NCBI GenBank assembly: GCA_023399095.1
Contig: JAEWQS010000029.1
Coordinates: forward strand, 1-64,000
Source: Bacillota bacterium
GTDB lineage: Bacteria > Bacillota > Clostridia > Christensenellales > SZUA-584
Direction of reading: 5' to 3'
DNA: 64,000 nucleotides
The notes under the pieces are model-generated. The model searched no databases, was not told where the DNA came from, and saw nothing but the letters and a program-made list of their open reading frames with translations. Positions 35,261 through 44,251 of the stretch are shown one piece after another (positions within the stretch are counted from its first letter, which is position 1; each line of letters opens with the position of its first letter). Made by a program: the position numbers and the translations under genes.

Positions 35261-36550
35261 ATGAAGAAATTTCTAACAGTCCTCGTGGTTGTGTGCTTGA
35301 GTATCGTCATGCTCGTTGGCTGCGCACCGACAACACCGTCGCCGGATGCTGAGAGCGCATCACAAAGTGCACCTGAGAGCCCGGAACAGGCTCCGACGGA
35401 CGCTGCACCTGTGGGAGATAAGGCAAGTGTTGAGATTTGGTATTATTGGGAAACCGAATCCCATCAACAACTATTGAACGGCATCATTGAGGACTACAAC
35501 AGCACTCAGGATGCAATCACCGTATCTGCCAGCTATATCCCGTTTGCAGACTTCAAGAAACAGCTTTCTATTGGCGTGGTTTCCGAAGAACTTCCCGATA
35601 TCGTCATCATCGACAATCCCGACCACGCGGCTTATGCTGCCATGGGCATATTTGCGGATCTGACTGACAAGCTTGCTGATTATGCAGATCTTGAGCAGTA
35701 TTATGATGGCCCGATGAATTCCCTGACCATTGAAGGAAAGATTTATGGTATTCCGTTCGGCAGCAACAACCTCTGCCTGTTCTATAACGAAGATATGCTC
35801 AAAGATGCGGGTTGTGAAGTTCCCAAAACATGGGATGAGCTTGTAGACGTTGCGAAAAAGACAACGACAGACAGTGTGTTCGGTCTAGGCCTTTCCGGCC
35901 TTCAGAACGAAGAGGGGACATTCCAGTTCTTGCCGTTCCTGTGGTCTACCGGCGCCACTTCATATGAGATGAACAGCGAAGGCGGCATCAAAGCGCTGCA
36001 GCTTTATAAGGATCTTGTTGATTCTGGCGCAATGAGCAAAGAAGTCATCAACTGGACACAGGGTGACGCAATGAATCAGTTCATCTCTGGCAATCTGGCC
36101 ATGATGATAAACGGGCCGTGGCAGGTGCCCACAATGCGCGCTGAAGCGCCCGATCTCAATTGGAACGTGGATCTGATTCCGATGGACAAGGCAAATGCAT
36201 CGGATCTTGGTGGTGAGAACTTTGCCATCATCAACAACGACAATGTGGACAATTCGCTTGACTTCCTGCTTTTCGCAACCAGCGCAGATCAGGTGAAGAG
36301 CTACATCGACGGTTTCGGATACATCGCATCCCGTAAAGACGTTGCGGATACGCAGTTCGCGGATGATCCGATCATGAAGAAATTTGCAGAGAATATGGCA
36401 TATGCTTATCCGCGCGGACCTCACGATAGATGGCCGGAAATCTCTAATGCGATATCCATGGCGTTCAATGAGGTCATCACGGGAACATCCGATCCCGCAA
36501 CGGCTGCTGCAAAAGCACAAGAAACCATAGATTCAATCGTAGGACAATAA
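35261..36550 (+). CDS. Oligosaccharide ABC transporter substrate-binding lipoprotein (family 1)
   Basis: A 429-residue lipoprotein with ATG 35261 behind AAGGAGG. The signal ends SIVMLVGCAP with the lipidated Cys at residue 21, followed by a Ser/Pro/Ala/Glu linker. The binding domain has VEIWYYWETESHQQLLNGII, IYGIPFGSNNLCLFYNEDML and MMINGPWQVPTM, all typical of family-1 binders for oligosaccharides. It feeds the two permeases encoded downstream. No ATPase gene is in the operon, so a shared MsmK-type ATPase from elsewhere must be used. A strong hairpin separates it from the permease genes. Confidence 0.94.
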   Translation: MKKFLTVLVVVCLSIVMLVGCAPTTPSPDAESASQSAPESPEQAPTDAAPVGDKASVEIWYYWETESHQQLLNGIIEDYNSTQDAITVSASYIPFADFKKQLSIGVVSEELPDIVIIDNPDHAAYAAMGIFADLTDKLADYADLEQYYDGPMNSLTIEGKIYGIPFGSNNLCLFYNEDMLKDAGCEVPKTWDELVDVAKKTTTDSVFGLGLSGLQNEEGTFQFLPFLWSTGATSYEMNSEGGIKALQLYKDLVDSGAMSKEVINWTQGDAMNQFISGNLAMMINGPWQVPTMRAEAPDLNWNVDLIPMDKANASDLGGENFAIINNDNVDNSLDFLLFATSADQVKSYIDGFGYIASRKDVADTQFADDPIMKKFAENMAYAYPRGPHDRWPEISNAISMAFNEVITGTSDPATAAAKAQETIDSIVGQ

Positions 36551-36567
36551 CCGCAAGAGCGCACGTG

Positions 36568-36604
36568 ATTGGCGCATATGGTATCCATATGCGCCAATCT
36601 TTTA
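36568..36604 (+). terminator. Terminator/attenuator between binding-protein and permease genes
   Basis: A perfect 14-bp stem (36568-36581 with 36585-36598, loop TAT) followed by CTTTT. It lies 18 bases after the binding-protein stop and should stop most transcripts, leaving the permease and enzyme genes at lower expression. Confidence 0.85.
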
Positions 36605-36651
36605 AAAAGGGGAATCCAAAGTTTGATTTCTTTAACTAAGTGGGGTTAACA

Positions 36652-37587
36652 ATGTTTACGAAACATAAAAAAAGCGTCTCTTTGAATACATCGCGTATGC
36701 TGGGCCGTCGGCGCAGAAATCTCGGAATGCTTTTCGTCATTCCCGCAGCCCTGTACATGCTGATTTTCGTTGGCTATCCGATAATAAGCAATTTTATATT
36801 GAGCTTTCAGGATGTCACAGTACAAACAATCAATAAGCCTTTCAAGCCGTTTGTGGGCATTGATAATTATATCAACCTTTTAAGCGATCCTATAGTTGGA
36901 AAATCAGTGGTGAATACATTTGTTTTTACAATTGGGAGCATCGTTTTTCAGTTTATCATCGGTTTTGCACTGGCGTTATTCTTTAACAAAAAATTCTCCT
37001 TTGCCAAGCCGGTGCGCGGACTCATGATGATACCTTGGATGATACCGATTACCATTACCGGTTTGATGTTTAAGTTTATGTTCACATCAAATGTGGGTAT
37101 TATTAACGAAATTTTCAAGGGTGTTGGCCTTGCCCCGGTAGAATGGTTGTTTCATGGGGATACGGCGATGTTGGCTCTTGTGATAGCAAATATCTGGATC
37201 GGCATCCCCTTCAACATGATCCTTCTGTCGACTGGTTTGACCACCATACCCGAAGAGCTATACGAGAGCGCTGCCATCGATGGTGCCAGCAGGAGGCAAA
37301 GCTTCTTTAAAATTACGCTGCCGATGCTGAAACCTGCAATCGAATCCGTGCTGGTTCTTGGTTTCATTTATACCTTCAAGGTGTTTGATCTGGTATTTAT
37401 GATGACAAGCGGCGGGCCGGTTGATTCAACTCAGATGCTTTCTACGTACTCCTATAAGCTATCATTCAGCTTGTTCCGATACAGTGAGGGTGCGACGGTG
37501 GCAAACATATTATTTGTCATTCTGTTCATAGTGAGTCTGCTGTATATTAAATTCTTTAATCGTGATTCCGCGGAGGTTGAAAAATGA
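36652..37587 (+). CDS. Sugar ABC transporter permease (MalF/UgpA class)
   Basis: A 311-residue membrane protein with six or seven helices, taken from ATG 36652 (GTGGGG upstream). The cytoplasmic EAA loop is clear: EELYESAAIDGASRRQSFFKITLPML. The first helix follows a basic RRRRN stretch. It pairs with the permease encoded next, whose start overlaps its stop by four bases, to form the membrane pore for the oligosaccharide delivered by the lipoprotein upstream. The ATPase is not encoded nearby. Confidence 0.94.
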   Translation: MFTKHKKSVSLNTSRMLGRRRRNLGMLFVIPAALYMLIFVGYPIISNFILSFQDVTVQTINKPFKPFVGIDNYINLLSDPIVGKSVVNTFVFTIGSIVFQFIIGFALALFFNKKFSFAKPVRGLMMIPWMIPITITGLMFKFMFTSNVGIINEIFKGVGLAPVEWLFHGDTAMLALVIANIWIGIPFNMILLSTGLTTIPEELYESAAIDGASRRQSFFKITLPMLKPAIESVLVLGFIYTFKVFDLVFMMTSGGPVDSTQMLSTYSYKLSFSLFRYSEGATVANILFVILFIVSLLYIKFFNRDSAEVEK

Positions 37588-38429
37588 GAACGACACTTTC
37601 ACGCAAAAAAAATCTGGCGTTAAATATCACATCGGTGTTATTGCTCATCGTGTTGTTGCTTCCGCTGTATTGGATGATCGCGACATCACTCAAATATGAA
37701 AAAGAGGTATTTGCATCACCACCCACACTGTTTCCGTCGCAGATCAATACGGAAACGTATACGGCTCAGCTGCAGACCGGAGATTTCAATATGTTTCAAG
37801 CATTCGGAAACAGCACGATTATTGCGCTTTGTAGCATGCTGATTGCTCTTGTTCTGGCGGTACCGGCCTCTTATGGTCTGGCACGATTCCGTTTTAAAGC
37901 AAAAAAGCTATTTGTCCTTTTCTTCCTGGTGACTCAGATGCTGCCGGTATCCGTGTTGCTGACACCGCTGTTCATATTGTTCAAAAACCTGTCGCTGAGC
38001 AGCAGTTCGGTGTTATCAACCATATTGGCTGATGCGACCATCGGAATACCGTTTTCAGTTCTTATACTGCGGGCATACTTTGGGTCGATACCCAAAGAAA
38101 TTGAGGATGCGGCGTTGATTGACGGCTGCAACCGCTTCACATCATTCCTAAGGATATTTATCCCCATAGCCAAGCCCGGAGTGGCTGTATGCGGCGTATT
38201 TTCTTTCCTGTATGCATGGGGAGACCTCGCGTTTGGGCTAACGTTTATTCGTGATCAGTCGCTGAGGCCGATCACAGCGGGTATATTCAATTTCTTCGGC
38301 CAGTATGGAACGACATGGAGCTACCTTTGCGCATTTGGTGTCGTGACTATTATACCTGTTGTGCTGATATTCATTTTCATGCAGAAATATATCATCAGTG
38401 GGCTGACCGCAGGCGCGGTGAAAGGATAA
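37584..38429 (+). CDS. Sugar ABC transporter permease (MalG/UgpE class)
   Basis: A 281-residue partner permease. ATG 37584 overlaps the preceding stop (ATGA), so translation is coupled. Six helices are visible, with the EAA loop IPKEIEDAALIDGCNRFTSF and FIPIAKPGV. The N terminus has PLYWMIATSLK and the C terminus GLTAGAVKG, both typical of MalG-type proteins. The GH31 gene starts three bases after its stop, which links transport to intracellular hydrolysis. Confidence 0.94.
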   Translation: MRTTLSRKKNLALNITSVLLLIVLLLPLYWMIATSLKYEKEVFASPPTLFPSQINTETYTAQLQTGDFNMFQAFGNSTIIALCSMLIALVLAVPASYGLARFRFKAKKLFVLFFLVTQMLPVSVLLTPLFILFKNLSLSSSSVLSTILADATIGIPFSVLILRAYFGSIPKEIEDAALIDGCNRFTSFLRIFIPIAKPGVAVCGVFSFLYAWGDLAFGLTFIRDQSLRPITAGIFNFFGQYGTTWSYLCAFGVVTIIPVVLIFIFMQKYIISGLTAGAVKG

Positions 38430-38432
38430 GTT

Positions 38433-40412
38433 ATGCCGACATTATTAGCTCAAAAGAACAAGCTGGTTCGCTTGTATGACAGCGAAATACTGTGGATAGA
38501 AGGATGGGGAAAAAATGCGCTTCGCGTTAGGGCGACCAAATGCGCTCAAATGCCCTCTGAAGATTGGGCGCTGTTGTCTCAGGATACCCAAGCGATCATT
38601 AAGATAGATGGGAACTGCGCATCAATCCAAAACGGTAATATTCGCGCTGAGGTTTTAGAGTCCGGAAAGATCAAGATTTTCAATCAGAACGGAAAGCTGC
38701 TTCTGGGCGAATACTTACGTACACGGCAAGACCTGTTTTCGGAGGATTGTTCGGCGTTGGAGATTGAAGCACGGGAGTTTAAGCCTATCATTGGCGGCGA
38801 TTACGAGCTGTCGATGCGGTTTGAATCGACATCGCCAGACGAAAAACTCTACGGTATGGGGCAGTACCAGCAGCCATATTTGAATCTTAAAGGAACAGAC
38901 TTGGAACTGGCCCACCGTAATTCTCAAGCAAGCGTGCCGTTTTGTCTTTCGAGTGAAGGCTACGGTTTTCTATGGAACAACCCCGCAATTGGCAGGGTCA
39001 CATTCGGTAAAAACGTGGTGACATGGCAGGCGCGTTCCACGAAAGCGCTGGATTATTGGATAACTGCGGGCGACACACCCGCCGAGATTGAGGAAGCTTA
39101 TGCGTCGGTGACGGGAACCGTGCCGATGATGCCTGACTATGCTATGGGCTTCTGGCAATGCAAGCTGCGTTATCAAACGCAAGAAGAGCTGCTCCATATC
39201 GCGCGCGAATATAAGCGCCGAAACCTGCCCATCTCCGTGATTGTGATCGACTTCTTCCACTGGCCAACCCAGGGCGATTGGCGCTTTGACGAAACATACT
39301 GGCCGGATCCGGACGCGATGATCGCAGAGCTTAAAGCGCTTGGCATTGAGCTCATGGTTTCAATATGGCCGACAGTCGATTGCCGCAGTGAAAACTTTGC
39401 GGAAATGAAAGACAAGGGCTATTTAATTCGTACTGAGCGCGGTTACCGAATCGCGATGGATTTTGAGGGCAATTCCATTCATTTTGATGCGACAAATCCG
39501 GCGGCTCGCGACTATGTATGGGAAAAAGCAAAAAAGAATTATTACGACAAGGGTATCAAGATATTCTGGCTGGATGAAGCGGAGCCGGAATACACGGTGT
39601 ATGATTTCGAAAACTATCGCTATCATATGGGGCCAAATATTCAGATTGGCAATATCTATCCGATGATGTACGCCAAAGCTTTTTTTGACGGGATGAAGGC
39701 TGAGGGTCAAGAAAACATTATCAACCTGCTGCGTTGTGCGTGGGCAGGAAGTCAGAAATATGGTGCGCTCGTATGGTCGGGAGATATACATTCGAGCTGG
39801 GCAAGCCTTCGCAACCAGCTGACAGCGGGTCTCAATATGGGCATCGCGGGCATCCCGTGGTGGACGACGGATATTGGTGGTTTCCACGGCGGAGATCCGG
39901 ATGATCCAGCATTCCGTGAACTGTTTGTCAGGTGGTTTCAGTATGGCGCCTTCTGCCCTGTGATGCGGCTGCACGGAGATCGCGAGCCGCGCCAGCCGCA
40001 GGTGGGCACCACGGGCGGCGCCTCCTGCCGCTCGGGCGCTCCTAATGAAGTCTGGTGCTACGGTGAAGAGGCTTACGAAATATGTAAAAAGTATATGCGT
40101 ATTCGCGAAGAAATGAAGCCGTATATTGAAAAAATGATGCTGCAAGCGCATGAAAATGGTACACCACCAATGCGTCCGCTATTCTACGATTTTCCGGAAG
40201 ACGAAAAGGCTTGGGTGATTGAAGACGAGTATATGTTTGGAGATAGCTATCTCGTCGCGCCGGTGCTGGAACCAAAAGCTGCTTCACGTGCGGTTTATTT
40301 GCCCGAAGGCAGCTGGAAGTATATTGAGACAGGCGACGTGTATCAGGGCGGGAGATCCATTGAGCTGAGCTTTGAGCTGGCGCAGTTTCCCGTGTTCGAA
40401 AGGCTCGGCTAA
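38433..40412 (+). CDS. Glycoside hydrolase family 31 (alpha-xylosidase/alpha-glucosidase)
   Basis: A 659-residue GH31 enzyme without a signal peptide, so it acts in the cytoplasm on imported oligosaccharides. An N-terminal beta domain with GMGQYQQPYLNLKG is followed by the (beta/alpha)8 barrel with IDFFHWPTQGDWRFDE. The nucleophile is Asp381 in KIFWLDEAEPE and the acid/base Asp451 in WSGDIHSSW; RLHGDREPR is also typical. The sequence around the nucleophile (LDEAEPE) is seen in YicI-like alpha-xylosidases, but alpha-glucosidase activity cannot be excluded. It lies between permease and GH127 genes. Length is somewhat short for the family, with a compact C-terminal beta domain. Confidence 0.92.
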   Translation: MPTLLAQKNKLVRLYDSEILWIEGWGKNALRVRATKCAQMPSEDWALLSQDTQAIIKIDGNCASIQNGNIRAEVLESGKIKIFNQNGKLLLGEYLRTRQDLFSEDCSALEIEAREFKPIIGGDYELSMRFESTSPDEKLYGMGQYQQPYLNLKGTDLELAHRNSQASVPFCLSSEGYGFLWNNPAIGRVTFGKNVVTWQARSTKALDYWITAGDTPAEIEEAYASVTGTVPMMPDYAMGFWQCKLRYQTQEELLHIAREYKRRNLPISVIVIDFFHWPTQGDWRFDETYWPDPDAMIAELKALGIELMVSIWPTVDCRSENFAEMKDKGYLIRTERGYRIAMDFEGNSIHFDATNPAARDYVWEKAKKNYYDKGIKIFWLDEAEPEYTVYDFENYRYHMGPNIQIGNIYPMMYAKAFFDGMKAEGQENIINLLRCAWAGSQKYGALVWSGDIHSSWASLRNQLTAGLNMGIAGIPWWTTDIGGFHGGDPDDPAFRELFVRWFQYGAFCPVMRLHGDREPRQPQVGTTGGASCRSGAPNEVWCYGEEAYEICKKYMRIREEMKPYIEKMMLQAHENGTPPMRPLFYDFPEDEKAWVIEDEYMFGDSYLVAPVLEPKAASRAVYLPEGSWKYIETGDVYQGGRSIELSFELAQFPVFERLG

Positions 40413-40444
40413 TAATAAGCCAATTAATGATAGGAGATTTGATA

Positions 40445-42394
40445 ATGACGAATGAGTATCTTAAACCCATTGGTCTTCATAACGTGCGCATAAATGATGA
40501 TTTTTGGCGTCGTTATGTGGATCTCATCGCGGATGTTGCCATTCCATATCAATGGGATATTTTGAATGACCGGATAGAAGGGCAGCCAAGCTACTGTTTG
40601 CGCAATTTCAGAATTACGGCGGGAGAGGAAAGCGGCCGACACAGCGGTCTAGTCTGGCTTGATTCGGACGTGATGAAATGGCTGGAAACGGTGGCATATA
40701 GCTTAACCGGCAGGCCGGATAACGAGTTAATGAAGAATGCCGATGAGGTGATCGATTTGATTGGGCGGGCGCAGCAGAGTGACGGCTACCTCAATACCTA
40801 TTATACGATCGCGAGGCCTGACAAACGCTGGGGCTGTCTCACTGAAGGGCACGAGCTTTACTGCGCGGGGCATATGATCGAAGCGGCGGTAGCCTACTTT
40901 CGATCGACAGGCAAAAAGCCTTTTTTAAATACTGCCGTTCGATTCGCGGATTTGATCTGCGATGTATTCGGAACAGAAGAACACCAAAACCACGGATACC
41001 CGGGGCATCAGGAAATTGAACTTGCGTTGGTTAAGCTCTATCGTGTGACCAAAAACAGGCGATACTTGGAGCAGGCGAAATATTTCATTGATGTGAGGGG
41101 ACATCAACCAAATTATTTTCTTGAAGAAATAGAAAAAACGAACGGAGAAGATATTTTTAATCCTGAACTCAAGGTTTATGATCCCGCTTACTCACAGTCA
41201 CATATGCCGCCAAGAGAGCAAACAACAGCCGAAGGGCACGCCGTGCGCGCACTGTATATGTACAGTGCGATGGCGGATATTGCCGAGGAGTATGCTGACG
41301 CAGAGCTGCTGACGGCCTGCGAGAAGCTCTGGGAGAACATCGTGACCAAGCGTATGTATATCACGGGAAGCGTAGGATCGTCTGCAAGGATGGAACGCTT
41401 TACGACCGATTACGACCTGCCAAACGATGTCAACTATTCCGAGACATGCGCGTCAGTCGGCCTGATGATGTTTGGGGCGAGAATGGCACGGATTAAAAAG
41501 GACGCATCTTATTTCGATGGTGTTGAAAGCGCGCTTTACAACACCGTTTTGGCGGGCATCTCTTTGAGCGGAGACCGCTACTTTTACGTAAATCCGCTTG
41601 AGGTATGGCCAAGCAGCTGTATGACGCATACATCCAAGGCGCATGTGAAAACAGTCAGGCAGGAGTGGTTCGACTGTGCGTGTTGCCCCACGAACGTAGC
41701 GCGGACTTTAACGGCTCTTGGCGATTATGTGGCATCAGCCTCCAAAGACGCCTTGTATGTGAATCTATTCATATCACACAATGCGGAAGTGACCTTGGGT
41801 GGTGTTGCGGTGGAATATGAGTTGAAATCGACATATATGGGGAATGGGCGTTTAGAGATTTGTATCAGACCCGATAAGCCCGCAGAGTTCGAGGTCAACA
41901 TCCGTATACCCGGCTATGTAAAGGGCTATTCAATCAGCATAGACGGTGCTGATGTTAATCCGATGTGTATTGAGAAAGGGTATGCAAAGCTGCGCAGAGT
42001 GTGGGATAAGAATAGCATAATTAACGTCTGCTACGACATACAAGCCGAGCTTGTTGCCGCCCATCCCGAGGTTCGCGCTAACGCTGGCAAGGTTGCGATT
42101 GTGAAAGGACCATTGGTATTTTGCTTTGAAGAAGTTGATAACGGCGGCAACCTTTCTTCTGTATATGTGCGGCAGGACGCGCAGCTTGAAGAATGCTTTG
42201 ATCAAAAACTGTTCGGCGGTATAACCACGATCAAATGTAAAGGGGAGAAAATTATAGAAACGGGCTGGGGAAACGAGCTATACAAGCGTGCGGAAATTGA
42301 AACCAAGACGGTTGAATTAACAGCGATTCCTTATTTTCTCTGGGGCAATAGAGGTGAAAATGAAATGATCGTCTGGTTGAAAGCAATTGTATAA
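40445..42394 (+). CDS. Glycoside hydrolase family 127 (beta-L-arabinofuranosidase-like, DUF1680)
   Basis: A 649-residue protein taken from ATG 40445 with TAGGAG upstream; ATG 40427 would contain that site. N-terminal LHNVRINDDFWRRYVDL, the central alpha-barrel with SDGYLNTYY and EGHELYCAGHMIEAAVAY, and the catalytic elements YSETCASVG (Glu333) and WFDCACCPTNVAR (Cys411, Cys413, Cys414) identify GH127. In characterised members a zinc-bound Cys is the nucleophile that removes beta-L-arabinofuranose. No signal peptide is present. Together with GH31 it suggests that the imported glycan bears arabinofuranose and alpha-linked xylose or glucose. It is the last gene of the operon. Confidence 0.92.
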   Translation: MTNEYLKPIGLHNVRINDDFWRRYVDLIADVAIPYQWDILNDRIEGQPSYCLRNFRITAGEESGRHSGLVWLDSDVMKWLETVAYSLTGRPDNELMKNADEVIDLIGRAQQSDGYLNTYYTIARPDKRWGCLTEGHELYCAGHMIEAAVAYFRSTGKKPFLNTAVRFADLICDVFGTEEHQNHGYPGHQEIELALVKLYRVTKNRRYLEQAKYFIDVRGHQPNYFLEEIEKTNGEDIFNPELKVYDPAYSQSHMPPREQTTAEGHAVRALYMYSAMADIAEEYADAELLTACEKLWENIVTKRMYITGSVGSSARMERFTTDYDLPNDVNYSETCASVGLMMFGARMARIKKDASYFDGVESALYNTVLAGISLSGDRYFYVNPLEVWPSSCMTHTSKAHVKTVRQEWFDCACCPTNVARTLTALGDYVASASKDALYVNLFISHNAEVTLGGVAVEYELKSTYMGNGRLEICIRPDKPAEFEVNIRIPGYVKGYSISIDGADVNPMCIEKGYAKLRRVWDKNSIINVCYDIQAELVAAHPEVRANAGKVAIVKGPLVFCFEEVDNGGNLSSVYVRQDAQLEECFDQKLFGGITTIKCKGEKIIETGWGNELYKRAEIETKTVELTAIPYFLWGNRGENEMIVWLKAIV

Positions 42395-42483
42395 ACAAGG
42401 CAATGATGTCTGCAAAATGTGTCAAAAACAGAAACACCATGATTCCGATTGGTTCCGCTAAGTTTATCGGCCTATATAGTGTG

Positions 42484-42519
42484 AAGGTATCCGGAGCTTG
42501 AATCTCCGGTGTGTCACCA
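42484..42519 (+). other. Degenerate tRNA 3' end, partner of the fragment at 2381
   Basis: These 36 bases match the T arm/acceptor/CCA part of the tRNA-Lys fragment at 2392-2427 at 32 of 36 positions, same orientation. The T-stem CGGAG/CTCCG is kept, but the loop is altered from TTCGAAT to CTTGAAT and no anticodon or 5' half precedes it. A terminator-type hairpin similar to that behind the first copy follows. It looks like a decayed tRNA 3' end, and it could mark the other end of an old 40-kb insertion. Confidence 0.6.
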
Positions 42520-42523
42520 ATAG

Positions 42524-42559
42524 AAACCTCAATCATCACTGATGATTCGGGGTTTTTTA
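42524..42559 (+). terminator. Terminator behind the degenerate tRNA 3' end
   Basis: AATCATC (42531-42537) pairs with GATGATT (42541-42547); the outer AAACC and GGGGTTT extend the stem, and a T6 run follows at 42553-42558. It probably also terminates the GH31/GH127 operon. Confidence 0.75.
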
Positions 42560-42826
42560 TTTTTGTAAAAAAACCAATTTTTATAAAGCTGCGTTTGGTT
42601 TGAGTGCCATACTACCCATAGTATCCGGTCTTTGCAGATAAAAAGTGTAACAAGACAGAGGCAATAAACCAAACCAAATACCTGTTGTTCTTACTGATCA
42701 CACGATGGTATGCAAGCACTGTTAATGTATTTCGGGAATATATTAGTGTTAAGCAATCTATTTACTATACTTCGACAGCAGACGATAAAAAGATACGTTG
42801 TTGCGGAGACAAAAGGGGAAGGCATC
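42560..42826. promoter_or_regulatory. Upstream region of the UDP-glucose dehydrogenase gene
   Basis: An AT-rich stretch with no gene that must contain the start of the spore-envelope transcription unit. No sigma-A promoter of good spacing was seen; a sporulation sigma factor may be used, but no convincing sigma-E or sigma-K pair could be recognised. Confidence 0.35.
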
Positions 42827-44149
42827 ATGAAAAAGATAACAGTTATTGGCTCGGGTTATGTTGGCCTTGTTGTGGGAGCATGCCTTGCTGAGATGGGGAA
42901 TACAGTCATATGTGCAGATAACAATAAAAACAAAATTGATCAGTTGAACCTTGGGAATATTCCTATATATGAGATTGGACTAGAAGATAGTATCAAACGA
43001 AATTGTCAAAAAGAAACGCTCACGTTTACGACGGATACGAATGAAGCCGTAAAGAAAAGTAAGATCATATTTATTGCAGTGGGAACACCTCCGATGGAGG
43101 ACGGAAGCGCAGATATCAAGCATGTCCTGCATGTAAGTCAAGAAATCGGCCGTTATATGAATGGATATAAGCTTATCGTTATCAAATCGACAGTGCCGGT
43201 GGGCACGGGACAAAGAGTCAAAGAGACCATTCGCCAAATGCTTAATGAACGTGGGGTAAACAACACCTTTGATGTTGTATCTAATCCTGAGTTTTTGCGG
43301 GAGGGATCTGCTGTTTATGATTTCATGAATCCTGACCGCATCGTTTTGGGGGTTGAGTCATCAAAAGCCAGAGACTTAATGTTGGACATATATGATGAGC
43401 CCTGCAAGAAAGGAACTCCGGTTCTCTTTACAAACTTAAGAACTGCCGAGCTGATTAAATATGCGTCAAACGCCTTTTTAGCGATGAAAATCACATACAT
43501 CAATGAAATGGCTCAGGTCTGCGAAAAGGTTGGCGCAGATGTTCATCAGCTGGCCAAAGGCATGGGGATGGATAAGCGAATCGGCGCTGATTTTCTGAGG
43601 CCGGGGCCGGGATATGGCGGCAGCTGCTTTCCTAAAGATACAAGAGCCATTGTTAAGATAGGAATGGATCATGGCGTTACCCTTTCATTAATCAAACAAA
43701 CAATTGATGCGAATGAAAGACAGAAGCTTTGGATGGTTGATAAGATAACGGGGGTCATGGGTGATATCAAAGGAAAAACAATCGGAATTCTTGGTATTAC
43801 CTATAAGGCGGAAACAGACGACATGAGAGAAGCTCCCGCGCTAACAATCTTGGAGCAACTGGCAAAGGGTGGTGCAAGGCTGAAAATATATGATCTGCAA
43901 GGAGAAAAGGAAGGAAAATGGAGGCTGGAATCGATAAAAGAAAGCATTGAGTTTTGTAAAAGTGAATATGATGCTGCAAATGAGGCTGATGCGTTGGTCA
44001 TTCTCACAGATTGGATTCAGTTTAGGACGATGGATTTAGGTAGAATTCACAAGATAATGAAAGCCCCGATTTTTTTTGATTTTCGGAATATGTTTGAGCG
44101 AAACTGCATTGAAAAAAGAGGTTTTCATTATGAGGGAGTAGGCAGGTAA
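42827..44149 (+). CDS. UDP-glucose 6-dehydrogenase
   Basis: A 440-residue enzyme starting at ATG 42827 behind AGGGGAAGG. It has NAD-binding VIGSGYVGLVVGACLAEMG, the domain linker AELIKYASNAFLAMKITYIN, and catalytic Cys267 in GPGYGGSCFPKDTRA. The C-terminal UDP-binding domain has GITYKAETDDMREAPAL. It oxidises UDP-glucose to UDP-glucuronate with 2 NAD+. A CotSA-like glycosyltransferase and a UDP-uronate epimerase lie in the same cluster, so its product is likely used to decorate the spore surface, not a vegetative capsule. That link is inferred from the CotE/CotS neighbours. Confidence 0.94.
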   Translation: MKKITVIGSGYVGLVVGACLAEMGNTVICADNNKNKIDQLNLGNIPIYEIGLEDSIKRNCQKETLTFTTDTNEAVKKSKIIFIAVGTPPMEDGSADIKHVLHVSQEIGRYMNGYKLIVIKSTVPVGTGQRVKETIRQMLNERGVNNTFDVVSNPEFLREGSAVYDFMNPDRIVLGVESSKARDLMLDIYDEPCKKGTPVLFTNLRTAELIKYASNAFLAMKITYINEMAQVCEKVGADVHQLAKGMGMDKRIGADFLRPGPGYGGSCFPKDTRAIVKIGMDHGVTLSLIKQTIDANERQKLWMVDKITGVMGDIKGKTIGILGITYKAETDDMREAPALTILEQLAKGGARLKIYDLQGEKEGKWRLESIKESIEFCKSEYDAANEADALVILTDWIQFRTMDLGRIHKIMKAPIFFDFRNMFERNCIEKRGFHYEGVGR

Positions 44150-44251
44150 TATGATAACATTTTTCCTTGCTAGAATGGTCACATGCGTTTTGGTGTTGAA
44201 TATAATATTATCATAACATAACCAAGTATTGAAAGGATGGAATAAAATAGC

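Noticed and set aside
44212..44220. CATAACATA as a sigma-K -10 element before the acidic protein gene
   Set aside because: It matches CATANNNTA, but no AC-type -35 lies at the needed distance, so a single short match in AT-rich DNA is not enough.
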